Source: a virus
Strand: one strand, 5' to 3'
IMG/VR virus record: IMGVR_UViG_3300025137_005831
Location: 1 to 48,874 of that record
DNA: 48,874 bases
Shown: piece after piece, positions 1 through 7,477 of the stretch
Layout: every line of letters starts with the position of its first letter
Numbering within the stretch: the first letter of the stretch is position 1
The notes under the pieces: generated by a model
Told to the model about the DNA's origin: nothing
Database searches by the model: none
Seen by the model: only the letters and a program-made list of their open reading frames with translations
Program-made: the position numbers and the translations under genes

Positions 1-2
1 CT

Positions 3-149
3 GCATCAACTCGCACACAATTATCCCAACTAACTGATCACGAACTTAAAGATTTAGGAATAGGTCGCAGCGATATTGAAAGTATTGCTAGAGGCACGTT
101 TCACGATCCAAGAGTCGGAACTAATAAGAATTTAAGAGGATGGGTATAA
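3..149 (+). CDS. DUF1127 (YjiS-like) protein, 3' part
   Basis: The reading frame is open from the window edge, and its C-terminal part reads LSDHELKDLGIGRSDIESIARG, the typical end of DUF1127 proteins. These are small basic proteins common in Alphaproteobacteria and linked in several species to RNA turnover or stress. The 5' end lies outside the window. Its stop codon overlaps the ATG of the next DUF1127-like gene (TAATG), so the two are probably translationally coupled. Confidence 0.8.
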   Translation, partial: ASTRTQLSQLTDHELKDLGIGRSDIESIARGTFHDPRVGTNKNLRGWV

Positions 150-364
150 TGACTGCGATAACACAAACTACATGGAATCTTACATGTAAACTTTGTACCA
201 TTATAAGGAATGCTTTGTTTGCATTCTGGGTTGGTACAATTGCCTTTGGCGAAACAGCAGGTCGTGCTAGAGCTGCTAATGAACTTGCCCGTATGGGTTA
301 TTTAAACGAAGCTAAGAAACTAATGACGGAGAGAGAGAATGCTTTTGTTAAAAAGATTGTATAA
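149..364 (+). CDS. DUF1127-like small protein
   Basis: A 71-residue protein. The motif GRARAANELARMGYLNEAKKLM near residues 40-60 matches the second half of alphaproteobacterial DUF1127 proteins. The ATG at 149 is preferred over the one at 140 because AAGAGGA lies 8 bases upstream and the start overlaps the upstream stop. The middle (FAFWVGTIAF) is hydrophobic but short for a membrane span. Role unknown; second of three related genes. Confidence 0.75.
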   Translation: MTAITQTTWNLTCKLCTIIRNALFAFWVGTIAFGETAGRARAANELARMGYLNEAKKLMTERENAFVKKIV

Positions 365-593
365 CAATTTAGAGATTGCCGGTTACGGTAGAGCTGCAAA
401 CGCAATGCGTTTACAAGGTTATCCAACTTTAGCAAAAGAACTATTGATCGAGCAAGAGCGTTTAAGAAGTGTTAAGCGTAGAGCAATTGAAAGACTAGAA
501 AGAGTAAAGAAAGCCAAATCTAACTATGAGCCTGGTGATCATTACTTTAAAGGAAAGTCAAAGTCTGTCGCATTCTGGAAAGGACACGCATGA
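339..593 (+). CDS. Divergent DUF1127-like basic protein
   Basis: 84 residues, Lys/Arg rich. GYGRAANAMRLQGYPTLAKELL near residues 15-36 aligns with the equivalent segment of the preceding gene, so this is a third, diverged copy with a longer C-terminal tail. It starts after GGAGAGAGAG and overlaps the previous gene by 26 bases. The basic tail would fit nucleic-acid binding (inference only). Confidence 0.7.
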   Translation: MLLLKRLYNNLEIAGYGRAANAMRLQGYPTLAKELLIEQERLRSVKRRAIERLERVKKAKSNYEPGDHYFKGKSKSVAFWKGHA

Positions 594-640
594 TGTGGCC
601 ATATACTGAAGACGAAGCTGATTGGTTAAGCGGAAAATAA
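593..640 (+). CDS. Possible 15-residue peptide
   Basis: A short frame MWPYTEDEADWLSGK whose ATG at 593 (or the adjacent ATG at 590) overlaps the stop of the preceding gene. Coupling and position are the only support. It could equally be untranslated 3' sequence. Confidence 0.35.
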   Translation: MWPYTEDEADWLSGK

Positions 641-650
641 AACTAAATGA

Positions 651-676
651 CAGAGCTGTCCGCCAAGACGGCTCTG
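651..676. terminator. Hairpin between convergent genes
   Basis: Inverted repeat CAGAGC...GCTCTG with an inner GTC/GAC extension, between the end of the rightward DUF1127 genes and the leftward gene ending at 707. On the minus strand it is followed by TCATTTAGTTTT, so it may end leftward transcription. No good U-tract follows on +. Confidence 0.4.
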
Positions 677-706
677 CCATAACTTCTAAAGTGTTATGAT
701 TTAATA

Positions 707-943
707 TTACGACTTGCGATTGTATATATGATATAACACCCATACAGCAACTAGCCCAACTAATCCTTGTGCAGATAACGCTGTTATCATTCCAGTGATG
801 TTGTCGACTACGCTGATGTTTGGCCAGAACGGAATGTTCTGTCCGTTAAAAAGGATTTCAAGCACGATAGCTAATGAAATAAGTGATATACCTACTTCAG
901 TAATTGCTCCGGCCCAACCCTTTACTTTGTTTAAGATTTCCAT
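707..943 (-). CDS. Small membrane protein, holin-like
   Basis: 78 residues with two hydrophobic segments, about residues 14-33 and 49-72, ending in a short positively charged tail (YNRKS). A strong Shine-Dalgarno, AGGAGATCC, precedes the ATG. Two spans and small size are compatible with a holin, but no lysis enzyme is adjacent, so the call is only by topology. Confidence 0.7.
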   Translation of the reverse strand: MEILNKVKGWAGAITEVGISLISLAIVLEILFNGQNIPFWPNISVVDNITGMITALSAQGLVGLVAVWVLYHIYNRKS

Positions 944-1052
944 TTGGATCTCCTTTCAAATTGCTGAGTAATAGTACCCAGTCAATTATTTAGAGTAAGA
1001 GATCCAAAAGTTAAACTACCATAAATGGTCTAAGGTATCAAAAATGTAGGAT

Positions 1053-1475
1053 TTATTTTATCCAGGCTACTTTTTCGCCTGCTTTTACTCTACGTTCTTG
1101 CTCTTTTACACTTCCTGGATATCTCCAAGCCCAAATAGCAACTAGTGCCATTGAACCACCTGTCCATGCTACTGCCGCAACATTGTAGGTTGTAAACCAA
1201 AAGAAAATAAGCGAGGATGCCATTACAGCAATCATAGCATATTTGCCTTTGGTTGGAAATACTTTCTTTTGTGTCCAGTTAGTTAGGAACGGTCCAAAGT
1301 ACTTGTGATTGTATAACCAATCGTGCATTTTCTTATTACTCTTAGCAAAACAATATGCGGCTAAGACAAGAAAAATTGAGAACGGTATGCCTGGTACTAC
1401 TACACCAACGTATGCCATTCCGAGTGATAGGAAACCTAGTCCCATCCATAGATATTTTTTAATACTAATTTTCAT
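1053..1475 (-). CDS. DUF454 (YbaN-type) inner-membrane protein
   Basis: 140 residues. The [20 protein letters not shown] segment followed by W-x5-FGPF and a second pair of hydrophobic segments matches the DUF454/YbaN family, integral membrane proteins often found next to heme or iron genes in bacteria. It starts inside the end of hemA (11-base overlap), so it is probably co-expressed with 5-aminolevulinate synthase. Function of the family is unsettled. Confidence 0.85.
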   Translation of the reverse strand: MKISIKKYLWMGLGFLSLGMAYVGVVVPGIPFSIFLVLAAYCFAKSNKKMHDWLYNHKYFGPFLTNWTQKKVFPTKGKYAMIAVMASSLIFFWFTTYNVAAVAWTGGSMALVAIWAWRYPGSVKEQERRVKAGEKVAWIK

Positions 1476-2652
1476 TTAATACTTTCCTTAATGAATCCAC
1501 CAGCTCTGAAATCATTGCATCTGTATGCAACGGTGTTGGAGCAAATCTCAAACGTTCTGTTCCTTCTGCTACTGTTGGATAGTTAATTGCTTGACAGTAA
1601 ATGCCGTGTTCTTCTAACAAAACATCACTGAGTTTCTTACAACGTACAGGATCACCTATCATTACAGGAATAATATGAGTACTTGCATCTGGGTGTACTT
1701 CTATATTATAGTGTGCAAGTTTTCTTTTGAGTTTACTTGCTTGTAGTTGATGCTGTTCGCGTAATTCGTTGTGGTCCATAACGTACTTAACACTCGCCAA
1801 AGCGCCTGCACATATAACTGGACTAGAACTTGTTGTAAAAATAAAACCAGAGGCGACAGAACGGATAGCGTCTATAACGATTGCTTCCCCAGCAATATAT
1901 CCTCCCTGTACACCAAAGGCTTTTCCTAAAGTGCCGTTGACAATATCAATTCTATCTTGCAAGCCAAGTTCTTCTAACTTACCTCCGCCATGCTCGCCAT
2001 AAAGGCCTACTGCATGTACTTCGTCGATGTATGTCATTGCACCATATTTTTCTGCTAAGTTGCAAATGTCGAGCATAGGCGAAACGTCCCCATCCATGCT
2101 ATACACGGACTCAAATACTACACAAGGTGTACCTGACACGTTCTTTAGCTTATCCTCGAGGTCCTCCATATCATTGTGCGTCCATATAACCTTGTCTGCA
2201 CCACTGTGTCGAATGCCTTGAATAAGTGAAGCGTGGTTTTCGCTATCACTTAAAAACACAATGTCGGGAATGATTTGTTTAAGAGCAACCAACGTCCATT
2301 CGTTTGCAACATAAGCGGACGTATATAATAATGCTGTCTCCTTCTTATGAAGTTTAGCCAGCTGTGATTCTAATGCGACATGGTAGTGAGTTGTACCTGC
2401 GATGTTACGTGTTCCGCCTGCACCTGCACCTGTTTGGTCTAATGCTGTGTGCATAGCATCTAACACTACTTTATTCTGTCCCATACCTAAGTAATCGTTT
2501 GAACACCAATTTACAATGTTCTTAATATTGTATGGCCCATACCATATGGCATTAGGATACTCTCCACGCTCTCGGAGTATATCATTAAAAACTCGGTATT
2601 TGCCTTCAGACTTTAGTCTGTCTATCGTCTTTTGAAATGGTTCTTTGTTCAT
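1465..2652 (-). CDS. hemA: 5-aminolevulinate synthase (C4 pathway)
   Basis: 395 residues, full length for bacterial ALAS. It condenses glycine and succinyl-CoA to 5-aminolevulinate, the first step of heme synthesis in Alphaproteobacteria. Visible family features are the N-terminal RYRVFNDI...[17 protein letters not shown] (50-59), GTRNIAGT (80-87), DEVHAVG (210-216) and the PLP lysine K244 in NGTLGKAFG. No heme-regulatory CP motif is seen at the N terminus. Downstream DUF454 overlaps by 11 bases. The gene looks intact and functional. On a phage it would boost host tetrapyrrole flux. Confidence 0.96.
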   Translation of the reverse strand: MNKEPFQKTIDRLKSEGKYRVFNDILRERGEYPNAIWYGPYNIKNIVNWCSNDYLGMGQNKVVLDAMHTALDQTGAGAGGTRNIAGTTHYHVALESQLAKLHKKETALLYTSAYVANEWTLVALKQIIPDIVFLSDSENHASLIQGIRHSGADKVIWTHNDMEDLEDKLKNVSGTPCVVFESVYSMDGDVSPMLDICNLAEKYGAMTYIDEVHAVGLYGEHGGGKLEELGLQDRIDIVNGTLGKAFGVQGGYIAGEAIVIDAIRSVASGFIFTTSSSPVICAGALASVKYVMDHNELREQHQLQASKLKRKLAHYNIEVHPDASTHIIPVMIGDPVRCKKLSDVLLEEHGIYCQAINYPTVAEGTERLRFAPTPLHTDAMISELVDSLRKVLNEN

Positions 2653-2791
2653 CTAAATACTTCTTAAATTGTTCTGTGTCTACGTGTGTAAAGTTACCAA
2701 GGTGATGAACACTGTGAAAGATACCCATATCGTTGAGCTCTTGTTGTACTGCGTTCCAATCTTTAAATAATTCTTTGATCCACTTTAACAT
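2606..2791 (-). CDS. Small hypothetical protein upstream of hemA
   Basis: 61 residues, mixed charge, no membrane segment. Its last 47 bases overlap the start of hemA in another frame, which suggests translational coupling. The Shine-Dalgarno before its ATG is weak, so it may be a leader frame. No family recognised. Confidence 0.55.
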   Translation of the reverse strand: MLKWIKELFKDWNAVQQELNDMGIFHSVHHLGNFTHVDTEQFKKYLDEQRTISKDDRQTKV

Positions 2792-2836
2792 ATACTTACT
2801 TATGTCTTTAGAATCCAGAACTTTTAGAAAAGATTG

Positions 2837-2862
2837 CCCCCTGCTGTTGTTTTAGCAGGGGG
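2837..2862 (-). terminator. Rho-independent terminator, leftward
   Basis: Nine-base-pair perfect stem CCCCCTGCT/AGCAGGGGG with an 8-base loop. On the minus strand it is followed by GCAATCTTTTC. It lies between the gene at 2913-3233 and the hemA cluster and would end the leftward transcript from the 3266-3294 promoter. Confidence 0.6.
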
Positions 2863-2912
2863 TGCGATGTATCTATATACTGTTGTTGTAAGAGCTATGC
2901 TCTGGGTAATAG

Positions 2913-3233
2913 TTATTTTTTTGTATCGCCGGTTACAAAGTTATAAAATTGTTCTGCGGCGTCTAATACTTCTTTGCTACCTGGTACTTCAGGTCCTTTT
3001 ATAGTTGATGCTACTTGTCCGGTTTTAGGATCACGTTCTACAGTTTGTTCAAACTGACCCCATTTAGCATAATAGTCTTTCCAGACTGAAACACTCGCTA
3101 GTTTTAATACTTCTGTGCGAATTTCATATCCGTTTTTGTTTGTGTTTACTTTTGGCATTGCCGCTTTAAACATCTCAGTAAACTCTTTGGTTTGATTAAA
3201 GATGGCTTCACCGTATTTTGTGTCTACGCTCAT
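2913..3233 (-). CDS. Conserved-looking phage protein, unknown
   Basis: 106 residues, soluble, with predicted helices (KYGEAIFNQTKEFTEMFKAAMPKV, EVLDAAEQFYNFV). The overall look recalls phasin-like helical proteins, but no diagnostic motif is present. It has its own strong leftward promoter (3266-3294) and a downstream terminator, so it is a monocistronic, probably abundant product. Confidence 0.8.
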   Translation of the reverse strand: MSVDTKYGEAIFNQTKEFTEMFKAAMPKVNTNKNGYEIRTEVLKLASVSVWKDYYAKWGQFEQTVERDPKTGQVASTIKGPEVPGSKEVLDAAEQFYNFVTGDTKK

Positions 3234-3265
3234 TATTTTCTCCTGTGTATCTGTGTAGTGTTATT

Positions 3266-3294
3266 ATTATAACAGAGTATTTAGTTCGTGTCAA
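3266..3294 (-). promoter_or_regulatory. Sigma70-type promoter, leftward
   Basis: On the minus strand TTGACA, 17 bases, TATAAT: both hexamers at consensus. Drives the 2913-3233 gene. The -35 lies inside the last codons of the upstream gene. Confidence 0.8.
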
Positions 3295-3707
3295 GTACCA
3301 TTTAAGTTCTGAGCTGGAGCAAAATTACCGCCTGCTTGTATAACGCACCAAAATACATCTCCAGGCATTTGAGCAACTAATGTATATGTTCTGTTTTGCA
3401 TATTAACATACATAACCATCTTCGCTGGCATTTGTACACCGTCTGGTCTCTTTACCATTGTTGTTCCTACAATAAAAGGAATCTCGTTGTACTTGTTAAT
3501 CATGCTCATAATCACCATTGGCGGAGAACATTCAATCATTGCTGGTAATACCATAACTGGTGGCACTGAAGGTTGCTCTGGTGTAGTCTGTGGTGTAGTC
3601 TCTTCAGTGTTGTTGTCTTGCGGAGTACTAGTTAATGTTGCAAGTGCGCCAGCATGTACAGATGTGACGAATAGAACAATGAAAAGACTTAAAAATAATT
3701 GTTTCAT
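3291..3707 (-). CDS. Exported protein of unknown function
   Basis: 138 residues. The N terminus MKQLFLSLFIVLFVTSVHAGA is a classical signal peptide with likely cleavage after AHA-type residue 19. A Thr/Pro/Gln-rich linker (28-50) follows, then a compact domain with two cysteines (about 59 and 121). Start supported by AGGAGAAAGAC upstream. A periplasmic or envelope product of a phage is unusual. No family recognised. Confidence 0.8.
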   Translation of the reverse strand: MKQLFLSLFIVLFVTSVHAGALATLTSTPQDNNTEETTPQTTPEQPSVPPVMVLPAMIECSPPMVIMSMINKYNEIPFIVGTTMVKRPDGVQMPAKMVMYVNMQNRTYTLVAQMPGDVFWCVIQAGGNFAPAQNLNGT

Positions 3708-3735
3708 AGTCTTTCTCCTCTGTAATATTATTTAT

Positions 3736-4278
3736 TTAGAAATACTGATCCATTAAACGTGAACTGGCAAGTGATACTCCTGCTTCCCATTGATCTTCGT
3801 TATCATAGTTATAAAATATATCAAGATTAGGTTCAACTACTAGCCATGCTTTATGTTTGTATATCTCTGACTGCAACTGTGGAACTAACCATGTACTCAT
3901 TCCGCTCATTAGTCTCCAACACTTAGGCATATTGTTGTGTGCCATCTTCTCTAACATTAATTCATCTGAGCTAATAGCATTACCGTGTGTTGCTGGTATT
4001 GTATTAGTAGAGTACCAGTCGTCTGTGTGTAGAAGTAACAAACTTTGTTCACTAACAGGTCCGCCTCGATACAAATGCCCTGCGGCCCCGCTGTTGACTG
4101 CGCCTCTCATTGTCTGAATGTCACCTACATTCATATAACTAGGTTTGTTTAGAATTAATCCAATACAGACTTTCTCTGTTTGTTCGTAGATGTATACCAC
4201 ACTCTTTGCAAAGTGAGGATCTTTCATTACGTTAGGCTTTGCTACCAAAAGTTTACCTTTGAAGGTGTCTAACATCAT
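3736..4278 (-). CDS. YqgE/AlgH family (UPF0301) protein
   Basis: 180 residues, the normal family length. Family signatures are GKLLVAKPNVMKDPHFAKSVVYIYE at the start, GLILNKPS (40-47), and YRGGPVSEQSLLLLH near 70-84. The biochemical role of the family is unclear; AlgH was first described as an alginate regulator. It overlaps by one base with the upstream gene (ATGA type), so it is part of the leftward 4.75-3.7 kb operon. Confidence 0.92.
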   Translation of the reverse strand: MMLDTFKGKLLVAKPNVMKDPHFAKSVVYIYEQTEKVCIGLILNKPSYMNVGDIQTMRGAVNSGAAGHLYRGGPVSEQSLLLLHTDDWYSTNTIPATHGNAISSDELMLEKMAHNNMPKCWRLMSGMSTWLVPQLQSEIYKHKAWLVVEPNLDIFYNYDNEDQWEAGVSLASSRLMDQYF

Positions 4279-4520
4279 TAGCTATAATCCGGTAATGGTC
4301 CGCCGTACTTTTTGCCTTTGATCTTCTTGCCGCCGACTGTGACTCTTGACTTCTTACTAATCTTATGACTTTTACGTCCTGATCTTGTTCGAAGACCTTG
4401 ACTCTTACAACTCGCTAGGGCACTTGCACCTAATTTGCTGTTAGGTCTTGATGAGCGACACAGCTCTTTACTAGCCTGCCATTCTAATTCTAATGATTCG
4501 TCAATATCTGTTATCTTCAT
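4278..4520 (-). CDS. Small basic protein, unknown
   Basis: 80 residues. The C-terminal half is very basic (RSGRKSHKISKKSRVTVGGKKIKGKKYGG) and the N-terminal half acidic, with CRSS...ASCKSQ in between. It is in an operon with YqgE (overlapping stop/start). Composition suggests nucleic-acid or virion association, without direct evidence. Confidence 0.75.
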   Translation of the reverse strand: MKITDIDESLELEWQASKELCRSSRPNSKLGASALASCKSQGLRTRSGRKSHKISKKSRVTVGGKKIKGKKYGGPLPDYS

Positions 4521-4521
4521 G

Positions 4522-4536
4522 CTATCTATATTTATC
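4522..4536 (-). promoter_or_regulatory. Possible T4-type late promoter
   Basis: The minus strand reads GGATAAATATAGATAG just upstream of the gene starting at 4520. ATAAATA is the core of the T4 late promoter (TATAAATA). Position is right, but the match is short. Confidence 0.35.
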
Positions 4537-4746
4537 CGCTAACGCCTCTTCACTATGGTCTAACGAATCGTTATTTTGCGATAGACTAAACGTAAGTGCC
4601 TTTCTAGTTCCACGGGTCGTTCCTAACACGACCTCCCCTGACTTTTCATGATATTCTATCTTTGTAATCTTTGCAGGCTTTTTAGATTGGCCGACAAGAA
4701 TTTCTTGGCCTAATTCAAGGCTCAAATCAATTGTTCGTAATGTCAT
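4522..4746 (-). CDS. Small protein, unknown
   Basis: 74 residues from the ATG at 4746 (MTLRTIDLS), chosen because GGAG lies six bases upstream. An in-frame ATG at 4758 would add four residues. The middle (GQEILVGQSKKPAKITKIEYHEKSGEVVLGTTRGTRKALTF) looks like a small beta-rich barrel. First gene of the leftward YqgE operon. Confidence 0.75.
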   Translation of the reverse strand: MTLRTIDLSLELGQEILVGQSKKPAKITKIEYHEKSGEVVLGTTRGTRKALTFSLSQNNDSLDHSEEALADKYR

Positions 4747-4786
4747 TGGATTCTCCATAATTGGTGTGGTCCCTTTCTACTTTGGA

Positions 4787-4803
4787 CAATAGTATTTATT
4801 TTA
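4787..4803 (-). promoter_or_regulatory. Possible T4-type late promoter
   Basis: The minus strand reads AAATAAATACTATTG. ATAAATACTATT matches the T4 late promoter core and downstream bases well. It overlaps the -10 end of a sigma70-type promoter, which would give the operon both early and late expression. Confidence 0.45.
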
Positions 4804-4828
4804 TAGCGTCATTCAATTTGTGTGTCAA
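4800..4828 (-). promoter_or_regulatory. Sigma70-type promoter, leftward
   Basis: Minus strand TTGACA, 17-base spacer, TATAAA, 54 bases upstream of the first gene of the YqgE operon. Confidence 0.75.
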
Positions 4829-4842
4829 CCAAAAAAATAAGC

Positions 4843-4859
4843 AAGGCCCCGCTGTACGG
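4843..4859 (+). repeat. AGGCCCCGCTGTA repeat, copy 1
   Basis: AAGGCCCCGCTGTACGG in an intergenic region. This is one of five copies in the window; the others are at 15868, 16063, 18322 and 18764. It is followed here by an imperfect palindrome centred on CCCATGGG. Confidence 0.7.
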
Positions 4860-4891
4860 TCCCATGGGTCCGTCTGTTGCTAAATATTAAT

Positions 4892-5074
4892 ATGAGATAT
4901 AGAATGTTAGACGATGATATCGGTAACTATTTGATTATTGATACCTGGGCAAACCAAATACTGGCAAAGGTGACCACCATTGAGTTGGCGGCCCGCACCT
5001 GTCAGCAACTTAACAAACGACTTGGAACACAAAAATACCTAGACGAACTTCGCCAAAAAGTCTTGACAAACTGA
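4892..5074 (+). CDS. Small hypothetical protein
   Basis: 60 residues from the ATG at 4892. No strong Shine-Dalgarno is visible, and an in-frame TTG at 4877 is less likely. The sequence (IGNYLIIDTWANQILAKVTTIELAARTCQQLNKRL) looks like a real compact fold of strand and helix. First gene of the rightward early region. Confidence 0.65.
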   Translation: MRYRMLDDDIGNYLIIDTWANQILAKVTTIELAARTCQQLNKRLGTQKYLDELRQKVLTN

Positions 5075-5089
5075 CCTATATAGTATAGT
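5063..5089 (+). promoter_or_regulatory. Sigma70-type promoter, suboptimal spacing
   Basis: TTGACA inside the end of the preceding gene, then TATAGT after 15 bases. Alternative -10 frames in the TATAGTATAGTATATAG stretch give other spacings. Upstream of the small membrane protein and lipoprotein genes. Confidence 0.45.
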
Positions 5090-5137
5090 ATATAGAGGTA
5101 AGTTAGAAAAGTAAATGAAATTTGAAAGGTAAAATCT

Positions 5138-5245
5138 ATGTCGTACTTAACTATTCTTGGCAGTTTATTCTTACTTCAGATGGTTGCCAGTGCAGTCTCT
5201 GGTGATCCTAATCCATTTATGATTTGTGTGTCGGGGTGCAACTAA
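5138..5245 (+). CDS. Tiny membrane or exported peptide
   Basis: 35 residues, MSYLTILGSLFLLQMVASAVSG followed by a short tail with two cysteines (ICVSGCN). AAAGG lies upstream. Its stop overlaps the ATG of the lipoprotein gene (TAATG), so the pair is coupled. A small membrane protein overlapping a small lipoprotein recalls spanin pairs, but it is too short to claim that. Confidence 0.6.
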   Translation: MSYLTILGSLFLLQMVASAVSGDPNPFMICVSGCN

Positions 5246-5478
5246 TGAAAACTATAGCTCTTATTATTATTGCAATGAGTCTTAGTGCCTGTGGTGCAAC
5301 GACTCAAACTGTTCTTAATGAATGGTACACTACTAATATTAATCCAACAGGAACAACTTCTTATGATCCTCCCAACGGAGATTGGACCTTTATTAGAAAT
5401 GAACCAGGTGGGTCTCAGGCTCACTTAAAAAGAACACAGAATTGGGATTGGTCCTCAGGTACTGTTCCAAAATACTAA
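5245..5478 (+). CDS. Small lipoprotein
   Basis: 77 residues. MKTIALIIIAMSLSACG is a lipoprotein signal with lipobox LSAC, lipidated at C17. The mature part is polar and aromatic (NWDWSSG). The start at 5245 overlaps the upstream stop; the longer in-frame start is rejected because it would mask the signal. Candidate outer spanin or envelope modifier, function not established. Confidence 0.75.
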   Translation: MKTIALIIIAMSLSACGATTQTVLNEWYTTNINPTGTTSYDPPNGDWTFIRNEPGGSQAHLKRTQNWDWSSGTVPKY

Positions 5479-5483
5479 TATAC

Positions 5484-5560
5484 CTGCCCTTAGCTCAGCT
5501 GGATAGAGCGTTGGTTTGCGGAACCAGAGGCCAGGGGTTCGAATCCCTTAGGGCAGGCCA
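5484..5560 (+). tRNA. tRNA-Arg (anticodon GCG)
   Basis: 77 bases including encoded CCA. The acceptor stem is CTGCCCT/AGGGCAG, the D-arm contains GGATAG with A20, and the T-arm is AGGGG-TTCGAAT-CCCTT. The anticodon loop TTGCGGA gives GCG at 5518-5520, reading CGC/CGU. Bacteria normally read these with inosine-modified ACG, so GCG is unusual. The first half is nearly identical to the Arg-UCU tRNA at 21930, which supports arginine identity. Confidence 0.93.
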
Positions 5561-5597
5561 ATAATAAATCTTTTCTGTATCATTCGTCCAAAAGTGG

Positions 5598-5626
5598 TTG
5601 ACTTCTACTAATAATGATCGTATAAT
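5598..5626 (+). promoter_or_regulatory. Early sigma70-type promoter
   Basis: TTGACT, 17 bases, TATAAT, preceded by CCAAAAGTGG. The downstream GTATATAATAATTAGGCA is shared with promoters at 8786, 9730 and 11809. Confidence 0.85.
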
Positions 5627-5662
5627 GTATATAATAATTAGGCAAACAGAGAGGCACAACGA

Positions 5663-5899
5663 ATGATTTATTCCGTACTAGAATCCACAATGCGTTCAGC
5701 AATTGACAAGGATGAAAATAAAAAAGAAGACGGTTCCATTAATTGGAACTTCGTAGATGCAGACGCTTATATGGATTGCAAGAACTTATTCCGTAGCGAT
5801 GCAGACTTTTATGAAGCATTTGACGACATTGGTGACAAGATCCAAGCAGAGCAAAGAGGCGTCGATGCATTTGGTAATCAACTTGAGATGGAGGTATAA
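5663..5899 (+). CDS. Early acidic protein, unknown
   Basis: 78 residues, strongly acidic (DKDENKKEDG, DADAYMDCK, DDIGDKIQAEQ). GAGAGGCA precedes the ATG. It is the first gene after a strong early promoter and is followed three bases later by the next gene. No family recognised. Confidence 0.75.
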   Translation: MIYSVLESTMRSAIDKDENKKEDGSINWNFVDADAYMDCKNLFRSDADFYEAFDDIGDKIQAEQRGVDAFGNQLEMEV

Positions 5900-5902
5900 A
5901 TT

Positions 5903-6229
5903 ATGTTTTACATTTATGAAAAGAGTTCAACTTATATTATAGGCAAGCCAGATAGAAATGGTGTTGCTCGTCCTGACCATAGACAATATTATAAAACAAT
6001 GTCGGCGGCCAAAGCAGGACTGACTAGGATTGCAAAGGCAGAAGGTTTGTTAGAAACGGATGACAACCATGCGTTCTTTCGTTATGCAATCGCAGAAACA
6101 GAATACTTCCACAAGAGCATTGAAGCAAGTCGCAAGGCAAAGAATATGATGAGTGGCGAATGGTTTGTAGAGCCAATTAACACCCCAGGTTATATGAGCC
6201 CGGCACGTGAATCTTATTGGAGTATGTAA
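5903..6229 (+). CDS. Early protein, unknown
   Basis: 108 residues, mixed charge, no membrane segment or known motif. The start lies three bases after the previous stop, with GAGGTA upstream, and the stop overlaps the next ATG (TAATG). It is inside the 5.66-6.67 kb operon. Confidence 0.75.
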   Translation: MFYIYEKSSTYIIGKPDRNGVARPDHRQYYKTMSAAKAGLTRIAKAEGLLETDDNHAFFRYAIAETEYFHKSIEASRKAKNMMSGEWFVEPINTPGYMSPARESYWSM

Positions 6230-6477
6230 TGCCAAAATTTAAGCAATCTTATATGAAGCCGACTTTCAAATACGATACGAGCATATTCGAAGGCTTGATA
6301 TGGAAAGAACCCAACTCTAAAGGTACTGACACCTATGACATCACACTAGAGGCCAAAGGCTTCACTTGTGATTGTCCAGGCTTTACTTTTAGGGGTAGGT
6401 GTAAACATACTCTAATCGTTAACAACAGGGTCAAGAGAGCTATTGATAGCGAAGTCCCTGAATACTATACTGTCTAG
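6229..6477 (+). CDS. SWIM zinc-finger small protein
   Basis: 82 residues. TCDCPGFTFRGRCKHT (about 49-64) fits the SWIM pattern CxCx(n)CxH, a zinc-binding module used for DNA or protein contacts. The rest is a short beta-rich lead-in. The start at 6229 overlaps the upstream stop. A stand-alone SWIM protein is common in phages, with no defined role. Confidence 0.8.
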   Translation: MPKFKQSYMKPTFKYDTSIFEGLIWKEPNSKGTDTYDITLEAKGFTCDCPGFTFRGRCKHTLIVNNRVKRAIDSEVPEYYTV

Positions 6478-6490
6478 GAGGACATATGAA

Positions 6491-6673
6491 ATGGTAGAAG
6501 GATTTATTTTATTAGCCTATATATTAGGCACAGGCTTTGGCTGGTGGATTGGTAGAAGTTCGGGCATGAAACAAGGCATTGCCCAAACTGTTGATAATCT
6601 TATTGAACAAGGCTTTCTTAAATGGAAGGGTTCAAAAACCAATCCAGAAGTTATGAAATGGAACGAAGAATAA
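6491..6673 (+). CDS. Small single-span membrane protein
   Basis: 60 residues with one N-terminal membrane segment (GFILLAYILGTGFGWWIG) and a charged cytosolic tail. The ATG at 6491 follows AGGAGG by nine bases. An ATG four bases earlier is out of frame and closes at once. Unknown role, last gene of its operon. Confidence 0.7.
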   Translation: MVEGFILLAYILGTGFGWWIGRSSGMKQGIAQTVDNLIEQGFLKWKGSKTNPEVMKWNEE

Positions 6674-6687
6674 TCTTCCAAAAGAGG

Positions 6688-6716
6688 TTGACTTTTATAT
6701 CAACTGACCATATACT
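6688..6716 (+). promoter_or_regulatory. Early sigma70-type promoter
   Basis: CCAAAAGAGG then TTGACT, 17 bases, TATACT. Drives the 6755-8784 gene series. Confidence 0.85.
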
Positions 6717-6754
6717 GTAAAGACAATAAGGCAATTAAACAGAGAGGCAATTAA

Positions 6755-7054
6755 ATGGCAAACTTAGTAACAAAGGCAAGCGAACTTATCTATCAAATGG
6801 ATGGTACTCAACTTCAAGAGATTATCGAGGCTGTTCAACTCAAACGACAATACCTAGCCAAGCAGGCTATTAAGAACTTTATCAAAGGCGATATGGTTCA
6901 GTTCATTTCACGTAGAACAGGCGGCAAGGTGAATGCCACTGTTGAAAAAGTGAATAAGAAATATGTTATTGTTTCAACTCACATTGGTGGTGAGAAGTGG
7001 AGAGTACCTGCAACCATGCTAACCAAATTGAGTGACATCAAGGCATCTGCATAA
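6755..7054 (+). CDS. Early protein with SH3/KOW-like C-terminal part
   Basis: 99 residues. The N-terminal helix (ELIYQMDGTQLQEIIEAVQLKRQYLAKQAIKNF) is followed by a small beta-barrel-like segment: GDMVQFISRRTGGKVNATVEKVNKKYVIV...WRVPATML. Such barrels bind nucleic acid in other proteins, so that role is an inference. First gene after the 6688 promoter, GAGAGGCA upstream. Confidence 0.75.
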   Translation: MANLVTKASELIYQMDGTQLQEIIEAVQLKRQYLAKQAIKNFIKGDMVQFISRRTGGKVNATVEKVNKKYVIVSTHIGGEKWRVPATMLTKLSDIKASA

Positions 7055-7272
7055 TGGGTCCTTGGTCCGAAGCAAAACAAATGGAAAGAGCAGAGTCGAT
7101 CAAACGCCTGCTCGATACCAACCCTCAATTAGATCCTATCTATAAAGGTATGTGGCAGAAGCATCTATCTAATTTGGCGTTGAATGAAGCCACATATAAT
7201 TATAGAGTGAAACACGTCTATTCATTATTGAAACCAAAGATTAAGGTGTGGAATAGTTATGTCCAAAAATGA
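7054..7272 (+). CDS. Early protein, unknown
   Basis: 72 residues, basic and helical. It starts in a TAATG overlap with the previous stop and ends 14 bases inside the next gene. No motif recognised. Confidence 0.7.
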   Translation: MGPWSEAKQMERAESIKRLLDTNPQLDPIYKGMWQKHLSNLALNEATYNYRVKHVYSLLKPKIKVWNSYVQK

Positions 7273-7477
7273 ACCTAAACCCTGGGCTTGGAAGATTAGT
7301 TATTCTTTCACTCAGCCTTACAGCCAAGAGACTGCTCCTCAAATCTACAATCGATTATCTGTAGAAGAGGAACTTATTCGATTAGATCAGACAGATAAAA
7401 TTGTCCAAAATATGTTGACTTATACAGACGCTGATGCTATTATTAAAAAAATAACAAAGGAGATGCGAAATGATTAA
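7259..7477 (+). CDS. Early protein, unknown
   Basis: 72 residues, Trp/Tyr/Pro-rich N terminus (KPWAWKISYSFTQPYSQE) and a helical C terminus. It overlaps both neighbours. No family recognised. Confidence 0.7.
   Translation: MSKNEPKPWAWKISYSFTQPYSQETAPQIYNRLSVEEELIRLDQTDKIVQNMLTYTDADAIIKKITKEMRND

Noticed and set aside
707-943. Firm holin assignment
   Set aside because: Topology fits but there is no endolysin or spanin next to it, and several other two-span peptides exist in the window.
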